64,000 nucleotides of DNA from Acidobacteriota bacterium (lineage in GTDB: Bacteria; Acidobacteriota; Terriglobia; Acidiferrales; UBA7541): contig JABCZR010000012.1 of NCBI GenBank assembly GCA_013289585.1, forward strand, positions 1-64,000, given 5' to 3'. The notes under the pieces are model-generated. The model ran no database searches, was not told where the DNA came from, and saw only the letters and a list, made by a program, of their open reading frames with translations. Below, piece by piece: positions 1 through 8,511 of the stretch (positions are counted from its first letter, which is position 1; every line of letters begins with the position of its first letter). Both the position numbers and the translations under genes were made by a program.

Positions 1-494
1 GTCTCGGCTTCTCCCCTGTGGTCACGTTTTCCTATGTCGATCCGGGGCTCGAAGCGGTCGCCGGATTTGTTACTCATCTTGGGCAGTATCAGACTCTCTT
101 CCGTGAACTAGCTGACTTCCGATTCCTCTATGTTTCGAGCACTCCAGCACACCTCGAAAAGGTTAGGGAACTCTTCAATTCTACAATCAAGATTCCGCTC
201 GAATCGGACATCGCCGCGGACCTCATCTGGTATTTCCGAGCACGCAGCATTTGGAACAGTTCCGAGTTCAGGACAGTGAGCAAGACCGATCTGCTGTTCT
301 TCAACGAAGCGAAGCGCAGATTTGCCGGCGATCACTTCGAAACCCTCTTCAGAAACTGGAAGGCCGGTCGCATTACCGAGGCCGAGCTCCGCGCCGAGTT
401 CCCGTCCAAGGCGCCGAACCGGAAGGTGTACTTCGAGACCTATTTGGTTCCGAAGCAGCCAGATTTTCGGGCCAAGGACGACGAATCAGGGTGA
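1..494 (+). CDS. C-terminal part of a mobile-element protein, possibly replication-relaxation family (5' truncated by window)
   Basis: The reading frame is open from base 3, so only the C-terminal ~163 residues are visible; the GTG at 18 need not be the start. The visible part has an alternating hydrophobic and aromatic pattern (TFSYVDPGLE, FRFLYVSS) followed by charged helices and a polar tail. The pattern and the position just before a conjugative coupling ATPase recall C-termini of replication-relaxation-type proteins of integrative elements, but I recognise no diagnostic motif, so this is an inference. Its TGA lies 288 bp before the next gene, and an 18-bp inverted repeat sits in that gap. 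Confidence 0.4.
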   Translation, partial: LGFSPVVTFSYVDPGLEAVAGFVTHLGQYQTLFRELADFRFLYVSSTPAHLEKVRELFNSTIKIPLESDIAADLIWYFRARSIWNSSEFRTVSKTDLLFFNEAKRRFAGDHFETLFRNWKAGRITEAELRAEFPSKAPNRKVYFETYLVPKQPDFRAKDDESG

Positions 495-626
495 ACGGGA
501 TGCAAAGGAATGCGTTCAGCGAGCCGTTCTGCTTGGGCGTCACCCGGAAGACGGGCGAAGCCAAGGAAGGACAAAGAGATGCAAAAGAGGCGGCGAAGAA
601 AAGCGACGGGGCTAAAACACGGAGTT

Positions 627-692
627 GGGCGGGAGCGACCCCACTTTTCGGCCCTTCGTTGCCGAAAGTGACCCGTGGGGTCGCTCCCGCCC
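627..692. repeat. Perfect 18-bp inverted repeat with nested second palindrome
   Basis: Arms 627-644 and 675-692 are exact reverse complements (left arm begins GGGCGGGAGCGACC), separated by 30 bp. Inside them a second imperfect pair lies at 642-652 and 661-670 (CACTTTTCGGC against GCCGAAAGTG, one extra T). The outer stem could fold as a strong GC-rich hairpin between the partial gene and the small protein gene. It resembles REP-type intergenic palindromes. No T-run follows, so a simple intrinsic terminator is not indicated. Confidence 0.7.
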
Positions 693-782
693 ATCGGCGC
701 AAAGTACAGCGCCGAGCGTTTTGGCCCCGTCGCCACAGGGAGAGGAAGAAAAAGGAACTAGAACAAAAGAAGGAGAAAGCAA

Positions 783-1037
783 GTGGCAAGGGATTCTGAA
801 CAGCCAGTCACCCTGGAGCGGAAAGTCCGGCTCGAACAAGACGCCGGTGAACTGCTCGAAGACTATGCCCGGTTCATCGGAATCAGTGCAGAGGATGTGT
901 TGAATATCGTGTTGAAAAAGATGATCGCCAATGACATGGAATTCCAGTCCTGGTTGAGTCAGCAGAACGTCCAGCAACAGGGCAGTCAACTCCCCCTCGA
1001 GCTGTCTGCCTGTCTGGTCGGAACGGAGGCGGCATGA
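783..1037 (+). CDS. Small hypothetical protein upstream of the coupling ATPase
   Basis: 84 residues from a GTG preceded by an AGGAG sequence about 9 nt upstream. The stop overlaps the start of the coupling ATPase as ATGA (1034-1037), so the two are probably translationally coupled. The protein is mostly polar and acidic helix (LERKVRLEQDAGELLEDYAR, then AEDVLNIVLKKMI). This arrangement is often seen in small DNA-binding or accessory proteins of mobile elements, but no ribbon-helix-helix or HTH motif is clear. Function not recognised; a relaxosome or coupling-protein accessory role is suggested only by position. Confidence 0.55.
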   Translation: MARDSEQPVTLERKVRLEQDAGELLEDYARFIGISAEDVLNIVLKKMIANDMEFQSWLSQQNVQQQGSQLPLELSACLVGTEAA

Positions 1038-3037
1038 TGCAGCGATTTCTCAATTCTAGAGGCATGGTCGCGTGCCTATTGGCAATGGCGACAGGAATGA
1101 CCCTGTATTTCAGGATGCCATTCCCCGAAGACAACGTCTTCTTCGAACTGATGTACCTCAGAGCAAGCCCCGTCTTCTGGGGATTCAAGTACACCTACAC
1201 CCTTCTTCTATTCACAACGCCCTTTATCGGGTATTCGATCGTGCTTTCGGGGTTGTACGTTTTTGCATCGAAAATTCGTCGGCCGGACAAGCCCGGGCGA
1301 CTACCGCGTTACCCCGACCCGCGTAAGCGCAACGACCTCTATATTGTGCTCGGAGAGGTCCACAATCCGCGTAAGCCAACACCCTCTCGAGATCCCCGGT
1401 GGTTGACGATTCCCGCGCGTGGACTATTTACCGGCATTGCGATCTTCGGCGCAATTGGGAGCGGCAAGACGAGTTGCTGTATGTATCCCTTCGCGGAACA
1501 GCTGATTGCCTATCAGGCCCACGACCGCGGGAAGCGTATCGGCGGACTGGTCCTAGAAGTGAAGGGAGACTTCTGCCGCAAAGTACGGGACATATTGCAG
1601 CGGTACAGAAGGGAAGGCGACTACGTCGAAGTCAGCCTCGATTCTGAGTACCGTTACAACCCCCTGCACAATGACCTCGACGCGCATGCCCTGGCGTACA
1701 ACATCGCATCCTTATTGAATAACCTCTTCGGCAAAGGCAAGGAGCCCTTCTGGCAACAGGCCTACACGAACCTTGTGAAGTTCATCATCCTGCTCCACAA
1801 GGTTGCCTTCGACTATGTGACCCTCTTCGATGTCTATCACTGTGCGATTTCGCCCGAGCTTTTGCAGCAGCGAATCGAGCAGGCGGAAGTGCTGCTTTTT
1901 GACCAGCATTTCATCGTCATTCCCAAGGCCACTTACGAAGAGCATATCCAGGTGCTTATCGACTTCGATTTCCTCCCGGATGAAGCCACAGATACGGACC
2001 AGTACCGGGCCCCAGCCACACTCGCGTTAGAACAGCATCTGAAAAAGCACGCGATCGAGTTCCGAAAGAAGACTGTCCCGGCGCCTGAGAAATCCGACCC
2101 GGACAAGCGTGCCCAATTAGAGGCCGTTAAACGCTGGTTTCATGACGACTGGCAACGGATCGAGCCGAAGCTCAGGACCTCGATTGTCGAAGGGATTTCG
2201 GTGTTCCTGTCCCTCTTCGACGACAACCCAAAAGTGAAGAGGGTTTTCTGCCCGCCGAAGGAGTGCTACGACAAGGAGGCCAACACGGATGGCAAATACG
2301 GCAAGCCTCTGCCTTCGTTCTCCTGGCTCATCGAAACCGGCAAGGTGTGCGCGCTCAATTTCCCCATCGGAATGAACCCCGGCTTGGCGAGGGCTATTGG
2401 AGTAATGATGAAGCTCGACTTCGAGCGAGCGGTATTGAACCGTGTGCCTCAGATAGAGGCTCACCCGGAACAGTATTTCCGGCAGGTCTTCTTCATCTGC
2501 GACGAGTACCAGCATTTTGCAACCGTCGGGGAGAACGAGCCGACCGGCGATGAAAAGTTCTTCAGTCTTTCGCGTCAACCGAAGTGCATCCCGATCATCG
2601 CCACGCAGAGCATCAGCTCGCTGAAGTCTTCATTGCCCGGTGAGACCTGGCGCACGCTCTTGCAGACCTTCCGCACAAAGATTTTCCTGGCCCTTTCGGA
2701 TGACTTTTCCGCGAAGATTGCCAGCGAGCTTTGTGGCAAGGAAGACCAGATCAAAGTGGGCTACAACCTTTCCGAAACTGGCCACGATACCCAGGTCAGT
2801 TTCCTGACGGGCAGTGCTCAATCCAACAGGGCCAATCTCACGACATCGAAGACCTACCACCAGCAGAGCGATTATCGGTTTGATATGAAGACGTTCACGG
2901 AGCTGCGCAACGCGCAGTCGGTGACGGTTGCCTACGACGGCCTCAATCCAATGCCGCCAACGTTCTGCTACCTGAAGCCCTATTTCAACGACCCAAACAA
3001 GTCTTATTTCCGGCAGGCAGCGGACGGGGAGTTGTGA
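1034..3037 (+). CDS. VirD4/TraD/TraG-type conjugative coupling ATPase
   Basis: Predicted inner-membrane ATPase that recruits DNA for transfer through a type IV secretion channel. Two N-terminal hydrophobic segments (about residues 11-27 and 54-77) would anchor it. The motor domain has a Walker A motif GAIGSGKTS (139-147) and a Walker B with acidic pair FICDEYQ (D490-E491), followed by IIATQS, a typical coupling-protein motif III. At 667 residues it is in the family's usual range. The start overlaps the preceding small gene (ATGA) and the stop overlaps a possible 31-codon frame (GTGA). No relaxase or mating-pair genes are visible, so the rest of the element must lie left of the window. Confidence 0.85.
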   Translation: MMQRFLNSRGMVACLLAMATGMTLYFRMPFPEDNVFFELMYLRASPVFWGFKYTYTLLLFTTPFIGYSIVLSGLYVFASKIRRPDKPGRLPRYPDPRKRNDLYIVLGEVHNPRKPTPSRDPRWLTIPARGLFTGIAIFGAIGSGKTSCCMYPFAEQLIAYQAHDRGKRIGGLVLEVKGDFCRKVRDILQRYRREGDYVEVSLDSEYRYNPLHNDLDAHALAYNIASLLNNLFGKGKEPFWQQAYTNLVKFIILLHKVAFDYVTLFDVYHCAISPELLQQRIEQAEVLLFDQHFIVIPKATYEEHIQVLIDFDFLPDEATDTDQYRAPATLALEQHLKKHAIEFRKKTVPAPEKSDPDKRAQLEAVKRWFHDDWQRIEPKLRTSIVEGISVFLSLFDDNPKVKRVFCPPKECYDKEANTDGKYGKPLPSFSWLIETGKVCALNFPIGMNPGLARAIGVMMKLDFERAVLNRVPQIEAHPEQYFRQVFFICDEYQHFATVGENEPTGDEKFFSLSRQPKCIPIIATQSISSLKSSLPGETWRTLLQTFRTKIFLALSDDFSAKIASELCGKEDQIKVGYNLSETGHDTQVSFLTGSAQSNRANLTTSKTYHQQSDYRFDMKTFTELRNAQSVTVAYDGLNPMPPTFCYLKPYFNDPNKSYFRQAADGEL

Positions 3038-3129
3038 ACACGGAGAGGAATGACGAGTGCCCCGAACGGATAGAAGCCAGCGTTTTTGCACAGGCCGACG
3101 GATTTGATGCGTCACCCTATGCACCATGA
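3034..3129 (+). CDS. Possible 31-codon small ORF coupled to the coupling ATPase
   Basis: A GTG overlaps the ATPase stop (GTGA) and opens a 31-codon frame ending in TGA at 3127-3129, just inside the left arm of the nested inverted repeat before the integrase. The peptide is acidic with one Cys (starts VNTERNDECPERIE). The overlap matches the neighbouring gene junctions and a GGGGAG lies close upstream, but such a short frame can occur by chance. Confidence 0.2.
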   Translation: MNTERNDECPERIEASVFAQADGFDASPYAP

Positions 3130-3167
3130 CTCTGCTAAACTTTCGCCCCATAGGGCGATTGAGTCAT
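3126..3167. promoter_or_regulatory. Nested inverted repeat before the integrase
   Basis: Outer arms ATGACTC (3126-3132) and GAGTCAT (3161-3167) enclose a perfect 6-bp hairpin TCGCCC-CATA-GGGCGA (3143-3158). The structure ends 17 nt before the integrase ATG. A GACTC copy recurs at 3179-3183. Plausible roles are an operator for integrase autoregulation or a recombinase accessory site. Nothing in the sequence decides between them. Confidence 0.45.
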
Positions 3168-3184
3168 CGAGAGAAAGAGACTCG

Positions 3185-4372
3185 ATGGCGAGACGCAGGT
3201 ATCAGAAGGGACAGTTGTGGCTTGAAGGAAAGACCTGGTATGGCCGATGGCGTGAGGACGTTCTCGTGGGCGGGGTTCGGAAGCGTATCCGTCGCCAAGA
3301 GGCGATCGGGTCGTCTAAGGACTATCCAACGAAACGGCTTGCTCAGCGTGCCTTGGATGACCAGATCGCTCACGTCAACAAAGTCAGCTATAGGCCAATG
3401 CCAACGGCCAAGTTCGCGGACTTCGCTCAGAACTGGAAAGCAAAAGTGTTGAGTCAATTCGGAGATTCCACGGCGATCAACTATCGGACTCACATTCGGA
3501 AGCACCTTGTTCCGTTTTTTGGTGAGTACCCGATGAAGGACCTCAATCCCGAGATGGTTCAGCAGTTCGTTTCCGGCTCTGTGGCGAGCGCGAAAACCAC
3601 ACGAAACATTTGCATCACACTCCAGAGCATGTGGACCACGGCAAAAGCGTGGGGCTATGTCTCTCACAACATCATGGAAGGCGTTGTGCTCCCGGACGTA
3701 AAGCGAGTGCAGCGCTTCTTCCTCTCTCAACGGGAAATCCAACTCATTCTTGCCAAGGCGCAAGAGCCACACCGCACATGGTATGGCCTTGCGGCGGAAA
3801 CTGGCCTGCGAGCCGGCGAGTTGTGCGGACTGACGGTGGATGACATAGACCTGGAACGTGGAATGCTTCAAGTGCGGCAGAGCTCGTGGCGGGGAAAACT
3901 GGGCGATCCGAAAACAGCTGAGTCAATTCGGGTGGTCGAGCTTTCACCTCAAGCCTCGAGGCACCTGAGGGCGTTCTTGGAATCGTGGCATCCGAACGAA
4001 CGTCGGTTGCTCTTCGCCACTCGTAACGGAACACCGTGGGATCAGAACTTGTTGCTCAAGCGAAAGTTCAGGCCTCTGCTTCGGGCGCTTGGTATCCAGG
4101 TGCCCCGCGGCAATGGCTTCCACTCGTTCCGTCACGCGAACGCAACTCTGATGAACAGCTTCGGGGCATCGCAGAAATTGCGTCAGCAGAGACTCGGACA
4201 CGCCGACGGCTCGCCAGTTACGGACACGATTTACACGCACGTGATCAGCGAGGACGGAAAGCGAATCGCGGCGCAGCTTGGCAACGCAGTCTGGGGAATT
4301 TTGGACGCCAGTTGGACGGAAAAGGAAAACGGCTCGAGAGTGGAGTCTCCCAAGCCGTTTGTTATCAACTAA
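3185..4372 (+). CDS. Tyrosine recombinase (phage/ICE-type integrase)
   Basis: Integrase expected to insert and excise the element by strand exchange at the adjacent tRNA gene. The 395-residue protein begins with an Arm-type DNA-binding region (MARRRYQKGQLWLEGKTWYG), then a core-binding SAM-like domain (about 70-160) and the catalytic domain. The expected catalytic residues are visible: R209 in ETGLRAGEL, H313 and R316 in HSFRH, H339 in RLGHADG and the nucleophile Y350 in TIYTH. The ATG at 3185 is preferred because the Arm domain begins there; an ATG at 3086 would add 33 unlikely residues across an inverted repeat. The stop is 3 nt from the tRNA-fMet 3' end, the classic arrangement for tRNA-targeting elements. 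Confidence 0.92.
   Translation: MARRRYQKGQLWLEGKTWYGRWREDVLVGGVRKRIRRQEAIGSSKDYPTKRLAQRALDDQIAHVNKVSYRPMPTAKFADFAQNWKAKVLSQFGDSTAINYRTHIRKHLVPFFGEYPMKDLNPEMVQQFVSGSVASAKTTRNICITLQSMWTTAKAWGYVSHNIMEGVVLPDVKRVQRFFLSQREIQLILAKAQEPHRTWYGLAAETGLRAGELCGLTVDDIDLERGMLQVRQSSWRGKLGDPKTAESIRVVELSPQASRHLRAFLESWHPNERRLLFATRNGTPWDQNLLLKRKFRPLLRALGIQVPRGNGFHSFRHANATLMNSFGASQKLRQQRLGHADGSPVTDTIYTHVISEDGKRIAAQLGNAVWGILDASWTEKENGSRVESPKPFVIN
4327..4360. terminator. Hairpin at the 3' end of the integrase gene
   Basis: AAACGGCT (4327-4334) pairs perfectly with AGCCGTTT (4353-4360), with an inner GAGA/TCTC match. It overlaps the last integrase codons and lies 16 bp from the tRNA. It could be a terminator shielding integrase transcription from the tRNA gene or a structural part of the attachment region. 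There is no long T-run, so a terminator role is uncertain. Confidence 0.4.
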
Positions 4373-4375
4373 GAA

Positions 4376-4452
<77 letters not shown>

Positions 4453-4457
4453 CAACC

Positions 4458-4486
4458 ACTATATCGGACGCGCGTGCTTCCGTCAA
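4458..4486 (-). promoter_or_regulatory. Sigma-70-type promoter of tRNA-fMet
   Basis: On the minus strand TTGACG (4481-4486) and TATAGT (4458-4463) are separated by exactly 17 bp. The predicted transcription start falls at or within a few bases of the mature tRNA 5' end (4452), so little or no 5' leader is expected. Confidence 0.75.
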
Positions 4487-4577
4487 ACTCGCGCGCAAAC
4501 TCTGGCAAACTCGGGCAAACCTCTGTGAACTGCGAACAAATCAGGTGTGCTGAATTATTTGTGCGTGCTGGAAACGA

Positions 4578-5021
4578 CTACCACTGGTTGTAAGGTGTGT
4601 TTTCGAACGGTGAGGTCAGAGGAGAGTTCGAATGAACATCCACCATGCCCGAACCCGCCTGATCGGGGCTCAGCACCACACTATCAAACTGCGGCACCCA
4701 GTCTGTTTGATCGGTGATTGGATCCTTGGGAACTTGCCTAAGATATCCTGCCTGCACGATATCTTCGAGTGACTGCGGGGCAGCTTGCTTATCGAGGGTA
4801 TAATTATCGATCGCTTGCCGCATGACCTGTAGGTCGTGATGTAGCGTCGCTTCTCGCGCGCGTAACACCGACTTTTGGTAGTTCTGCGCCGCCATGCCGA
4901 TGAGGATCAGGATGATTGTAATCACAATCATCAGCTCCATCAGCGTAAATCCAGATAACACGCCAGCACGGCGATTGCGCGGCAGACTCAAATGTCTGCG
5001 ATTTTGCGATATCAGTTTCAA
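4578..5021 (-). CDS. GspG-like type II secretion pseudopilin
   Basis: Prepilin-like protein of 147 residues. After a basic leader it has the prepilin peptidase site SG|FTLMELMIVI, with Glu five residues after the cut, and a hydrophobic N-terminal helix. The globular part has the GspG-type pattern (REATLHHDLQVMRQAIDNY, VPKDPITD). It would be cleaved and methylated by PilD/GspO and join a pseudopilus in the periplasm. The start is TTG with an upstream AGGGA. It is last in a minus-strand group after the secretin gene and a second pseudopilin, 18 bp downstream of the latter. Confidence 0.85.
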   Translation of the reverse strand: MKLISQNRRHLSLPRNRRAGVLSGFTLMELMIVITIILILIGMAAQNYQKSVLRAREATLHHDLQVMRQAIDNYTLDKQAAPQSLEDIVQAGYLRQVPKDPITDQTDWVPQFDSVVLSPDQAGSGMVDVHSNSPLTSPFENTPYNQW

Positions 5022-5039
5022 TGCAATCCCTCGTTCGAA

Positions 5040-5552
5040 CTACCAATCCGAATACTTCGTCCCATCGAGCGCCGTCCCGATCGATTTCGAGTATACGTCG
5101 AATACGTTTTTTCCGCCCCAGCTGGTGGAGTCCGGATCATCCTGAACAGCACGCAGGCCCCATTCGGCTTTGCCGGTCATCGGGTCAACTGGAATCCTTC
5201 GCAGGAAACGGATTTTCCGGTCGCTCCCAGCGCCCAGTTGCACGCCTTTCACCAGTGTCTCGAGGTCCGGCGGATAGCCTTCGCTGCCAATCTCCACGCG
5301 AATCTGGTTACGATCCGCGGTGTCCTTATAACGGTCAATCGCGTCGCGCATCTCGCGCAGGTCACGATGAAGTTCCGCTTCCTTCTGCCGAATGACGGTG
5401 TATTTAAAAATGGGCAGCGCCGCGGAAGAAAGGATCATCAGGATGGAACAGGCGATGATCAGCTCGAGAAGCGTCATTCCCGCTTCGCGGGAAGGCCGTC
5501 TCGGAGTGATTCGACTGGGAACCGGCCTGGTGGATTGGATCATGCTCAACAT
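5040..5552 (-). CDS. GspG-like type II secretion pseudopilin (second copy)
   Basis: 170 residues with prepilin cleavage site EAG|MTLLELIIA and a following transmembrane helix. The body shares with the next gene the pattern KEAELHRDLREMRDAIDRYK and RRIPVDPMTGKAEW, the GspG Ca-binding-domain region. ATG at 5552 or 5543 could both start translation; 5543 has the better-spaced AGGG. It lies 16 bp after the secretin gene. Two diverged GspG paralogues beside one secretin suggest a specialised secretion or pilus-like machine whose ATPase and inner-membrane platform are encoded elsewhere. Confidence 0.85.
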   Translation of the reverse strand: MLSMIQSTRPVPSRITPRRPSREAGMTLLELIIACSILMILSSAALPIFKYTVIRQKEAELHRDLREMRDAIDRYKDTADRNQIRVEIGSEGYPPDLETLVKGVQLGAGSDRKIRFLRRIPVDPMTGKAEWGLRAVQDDPDSTSWGGKNVFDVYSKSIGTALDGTKYSDW

Positions 5553-5568
5553 CCCTGCATCGATTCCG

Positions 5569-7866
5569 CTACGGCTGGACCTGCAGCGTCGCCTCGCTCG
5601 TAACTAGCGGTATCAGTTTCTGCTGCGAATCTTTTGCGTTGACCTGCACGATCGACAGGTTCGAAGTGCCCGGCGCGAGTGCCTTCACCACAATGCCGAT
5701 CAACGTACCGGTCCCGCTCACACCCGGAGTGTTGGGTTGGCGCGTCGCGCTGACAATCGTCTGGCCATGCTCTTTGTCGTTGCGCTGCACCAGAGCGATT
5801 TCCTGCGTGCCCCCGGACAGGAACCCTCCGTGCTGCACTTCCTCCACGCTGATGACTGCGGGATTGTATTGCAGCAAGAGGGGAATCGAGAACAAGTCCG
5901 TCACATTTTCGACCACGACTCCAATGGTGGCTGTCTGCCCGACTTTCAAGGAGAGTGAATGCGGCTCGAAGTGGATCTTACCCGGTTGTGTTCCTGCGGC
6001 AACTGTTGGAGGAAGCGCGGCAGCGCCGGGAGGAGCCGCCGCCGGACCCACCGGTTGCGGATTTTGATTCATCGGTTGTTGCTGCTGTGTTGGCGGCGCC
6101 ACGGCCGGTGTGCGAATGTCGCTTTCATGCTTAACTTGCACATTGGTTTCGGAACCGGAATAGAGAGGCCGCAAATTCGCTTTCGACCACTCCGGCATCC
6201 GCACAATGCGCGGTGTCATCACGATAAGGACTTCATTTTCCTCGTGATCAATCTTGTCCTCGGAGAACAGGTAGCGGAACACAGGAATCTTTGCGAAACC
6301 AGGCCAGCCGTTCAAAGTTCGCGCTTCCGTCCGCTCAAATAGTCCGCCGAGAATGCTGACCTCGCCTTCCTTCAGCCGGATGTCCTGCTCAATTTTTCGC
6401 TGGCTGATGATGGGCTGCTGAATTCCGCCGATCGTTGCCGTGCCCGTCTGCGAGGAGACTTCGATGACCACTTTGAGACTGATTTCGTGATTCGGATGGA
6501 TGCGAGGCGTGATGTCTACGTTGACGCCGACATCGAGATAGGTGAACTGCGTGTTCACCAAGGGATTCACGAAGCCGGAGGTGCCGGTGGATCCCACGCC
6601 AACGCCGGCCTGGAAGCTTCCCGTAGCTACGGGGATGCGATCTCCGACTTTCAGCTTTGCCGTTTGTCCTTCGACCGAGCGTATTTCCGGATTCTGAATA
6701 ATCTTTGTGAAGGTGTCGGTCAAGACCGCATTCGCTGTCGCGCCCGGGAGCGTAATACTGTAGTCGGCCGTACTCAGGTGCTTCAGCTCATTCAGCGGCA
6801 GTGAGCCGCTTGGTGTCGTGGTGCTGCCGGTTGTACCAGTGCTCGTCGAGCTTGTGCCGTTTGGCGTGAACGTCACCGTGGCCTGCTGGCCGGGCAGCAC
6901 ACCGAGGTCCCGCAAGCGGTCCGTCCGAGCCTGCAAGACTTCGACCTGCACGACGACTTCCGGCTTGGCCTTGTCGATGTCGCGAATCATTTTTTCCGCG
7001 AGCATCAGCTTGTCCGGCGTATCCCGCACGATGATGGCGTTCTGCGAATTGACCTGCGAAATGCGCTTCAGGTCCAGCAATTGCCGCAGCCCGGTCACGA
7101 TTTCCGTCAAATCCTGCGGCTGCACGGTGTTCGAAAGATAGATGGTTTTGATCAGCTGCTCTTCGTAGTCGCGACGCTTCTGCGGCTGGTCCGGAAAAAT
7201 AAAGATGCTGTTTTCCGTCACCGGCTTCCAGACCGCTTTACTTTCCAGGGACACGATATCCAGCGCTTGCTCCAGCGTCACATTGTTGAGATCCACGGTG
7301 ATCCGCCGGGCAGGGAAGTCCGGATCATAAATTACCGTCAGCCCGGCCAGCTTTCCGATGGTGTCGAAGACAATCTTCGCGTCTTGCGAGGCCTTATAGG
7401 TGATGGGAGCGTGCGAAAGCGGTTTGATCTCCGGAGGCATGGATGCCAGGAGAGGCTGGCCCGTATCGCTAGTGGTCTCCGCTGCGGCGTTGGCCTCGCG
7501 GTTTTTCTCCGCAATCATCTCCACCGTAATGCGCAGCTCCTGATCGGCGATGGAGCTCGATGGATCGATGGCCTGGGCCCTTTGGAATTCAGCTGCTGCC
7601 CCGGTAAGATCGCCCTTTTTCCTCAGTGCCACGCCCGCCTTGACGTGTTGTTCGCCTGCTTCGAAACGAATCTGATCCAGCTTGATTTTGTAGTTTGCGT
7701 TGTAGGGGTCTGCCTTGAGGGCCTTCTGGTAATAACTCAACGCCGCGTCGTAGTCCTGGAGGGTCTCTGCCTTCTTGCCTAGATCATAGTCCTTGCCGCC
7801 CTTCGGGCAGCCTGCTGCCAATAGCCCAAAGCCGATGCATAGACATAAGTATCCCCAACGGCGCAT
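5569..7866 (-). CDS. Secretin (GspD/PilQ family) lipoprotein with TPRs and C-terminal cohesin domain
   Basis: Outer-membrane channel subunit of a type II secretion or type IV pilus-like system. The 765 residues show a lipoprotein signal with lipobox LLAAGC (C20), TPR-like repeats (about 25-120), a secretin N-domain (about 155-240, with VTLEQALDIV), a second N-domain (about 235-310), and the secretin core (about 370-560: VEGQTAKLKVGDRIPV, LKEGEVSILGGL, EVLIVMTPRIV). A Pro/Gln-rich linker leads to a cohesin-like beta domain (about 640-765: LSLKVGQTATIGVVV, NPAVISVEEV). ATG at 7866 follows GGAGAG. The cohesin tail is unlike E. coli GspD; it could bind partner domains or cap the channel. Heads the operon with the two pseudopilins. 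Confidence 0.9.
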   Translation of the reverse strand: MRRWGYLCLCIGFGLLAAGCPKGGKDYDLGKKAETLQDYDAALSYYQKALKADPYNANYKIKLDQIRFEAGEQHVKAGVALRKKGDLTGAAAEFQRAQAIDPSSSIADQELRITVEMIAEKNREANAAAETTSDTGQPLLASMPPEIKPLSHAPITYKASQDAKIVFDTIGKLAGLTVIYDPDFPARRITVDLNNVTLEQALDIVSLESKAVWKPVTENSIFIFPDQPQKRRDYEEQLIKTIYLSNTVQPQDLTEIVTGLRQLLDLKRISQVNSQNAIIVRDTPDKLMLAEKMIRDIDKAKPEVVVQVEVLQARTDRLRDLGVLPGQQATVTFTPNGTSSTSTGTTGSTTTPSGSLPLNELKHLSTADYSITLPGATANAVLTDTFTKIIQNPEIRSVEGQTAKLKVGDRIPVATGSFQAGVGVGSTGTSGFVNPLVNTQFTYLDVGVNVDITPRIHPNHEISLKVVIEVSSQTGTATIGGIQQPIISQRKIEQDIRLKEGEVSILGGLFERTEARTLNGWPGFAKIPVFRYLFSEDKIDHEENEVLIVMTPRIVRMPEWSKANLRPLYSGSETNVQVKHESDIRTPAVAPPTQQQQPMNQNPQPVGPAAAPPGAAALPPTVAAGTQPGKIHFEPHSLSLKVGQTATIGVVVENVTDLFSIPLLLQYNPAVISVEEVQHGGFLSGGTQEIALVQRNDKEHGQTIVSATRQPNTPGVSGTGTLIGIVVKALAPGTSNLSIVQVNAKDSQQKLIPLVTSEATLQVQP

Positions 7867-8007
7867 GCACTCTCCGAGGCCTCGACACGAAGCCTATGCA
7901 GTCTAACACCCGGTTTAGAGGCCGGGCAAGGATGGTAAGGTTGGCTGCCCTACATCTGGTAATGCAGGGGTAGTTAAGATTTCGCACAACAGCTATGATA
8001 GGAGATT

Positions 8008-8505
8008 GTGGCCAAGCCATCCAAAAAGTCAGAGAAGGACGCAAAGTCTGGCGAGCAGATCGTCGCGCAGAATCGCGCGGCCGGGTATAACTACCATATT
8101 CTAGAGAAGCATGAAGCTGGCTTGGTGCTTCATGGGACGGAGGTAAAGGCGCTTCGCGAGGGCAAGGCGAACATTCGGGATGCCTATGTGGACTTCAAAG
8201 CGAACGGGGCATGGCTCGTTAACGCGCACATTGCACAGTACTTACCCGGAGGCCCGTGGAACCATGAGCCGCTTGGCTCGCGCAAGCTCTTGCTCCATAA
8301 GCGCGAAATCCACAAGCTTTCCGGCCGCACCGAATCCAAGGGTTTGACGGTTATCCCCTTGAGGATTTACTTTCGTAACGGCATTGCCAAGGTCGAAATC
8401 GCTCTGGCGCAAGGCAAGAAGTCTTGGGACCGCCGCCAGGACGAACGCACCAAGGAAGCTCGCAGGGAAGTGGAAGAATCCATGTATCGCAATCGGAGGC
8501 GATAA
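8008..8505 (+). CDS. smpB: SsrA-binding protein SmpB
   Basis: Partner of tmRNA in rescuing stalled ribosomes. The 165-residue protein has the SmpB beta-barrel signature (YHILEKHEAGLVLHGTEVKA, REGKANIRDAYV) and the basic C-terminal tail (GKKSWDRRQDERTKEARREV) that enters the mRNA channel. The start is GTG, 4 nt after an AGGAG. pepA follows 6 bp later and is probably co-transcribed. I did not find the tmRNA gene (ssrA) in this window. Confidence 0.96.
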   Translation: MAKPSKKSEKDAKSGEQIVAQNRAAGYNYHILEKHEAGLVLHGTEVKALREGKANIRDAYVDFKANGAWLVNAHIAQYLPGGPWNHEPLGSRKLLLHKREIHKLSGRTESKGLTVIPLRIYFRNGIAKVEIALAQGKKSWDRRQDERTKEARREVEESMYRNRRR

Positions 8506-8511
8506 AGGACC

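Noticed and set aside
491-799. 102-codon frame starting GTGA after the partial gene
   Set aside because: It runs through the 18-bp inverted repeat and into the next gene's ribosome site and start; the translation looks random and very basic.
7867-8007. tmRNA (ssrA) next to smpB
   Set aside because: The 141-bp gap is too short and holds no tRNA-like ends.
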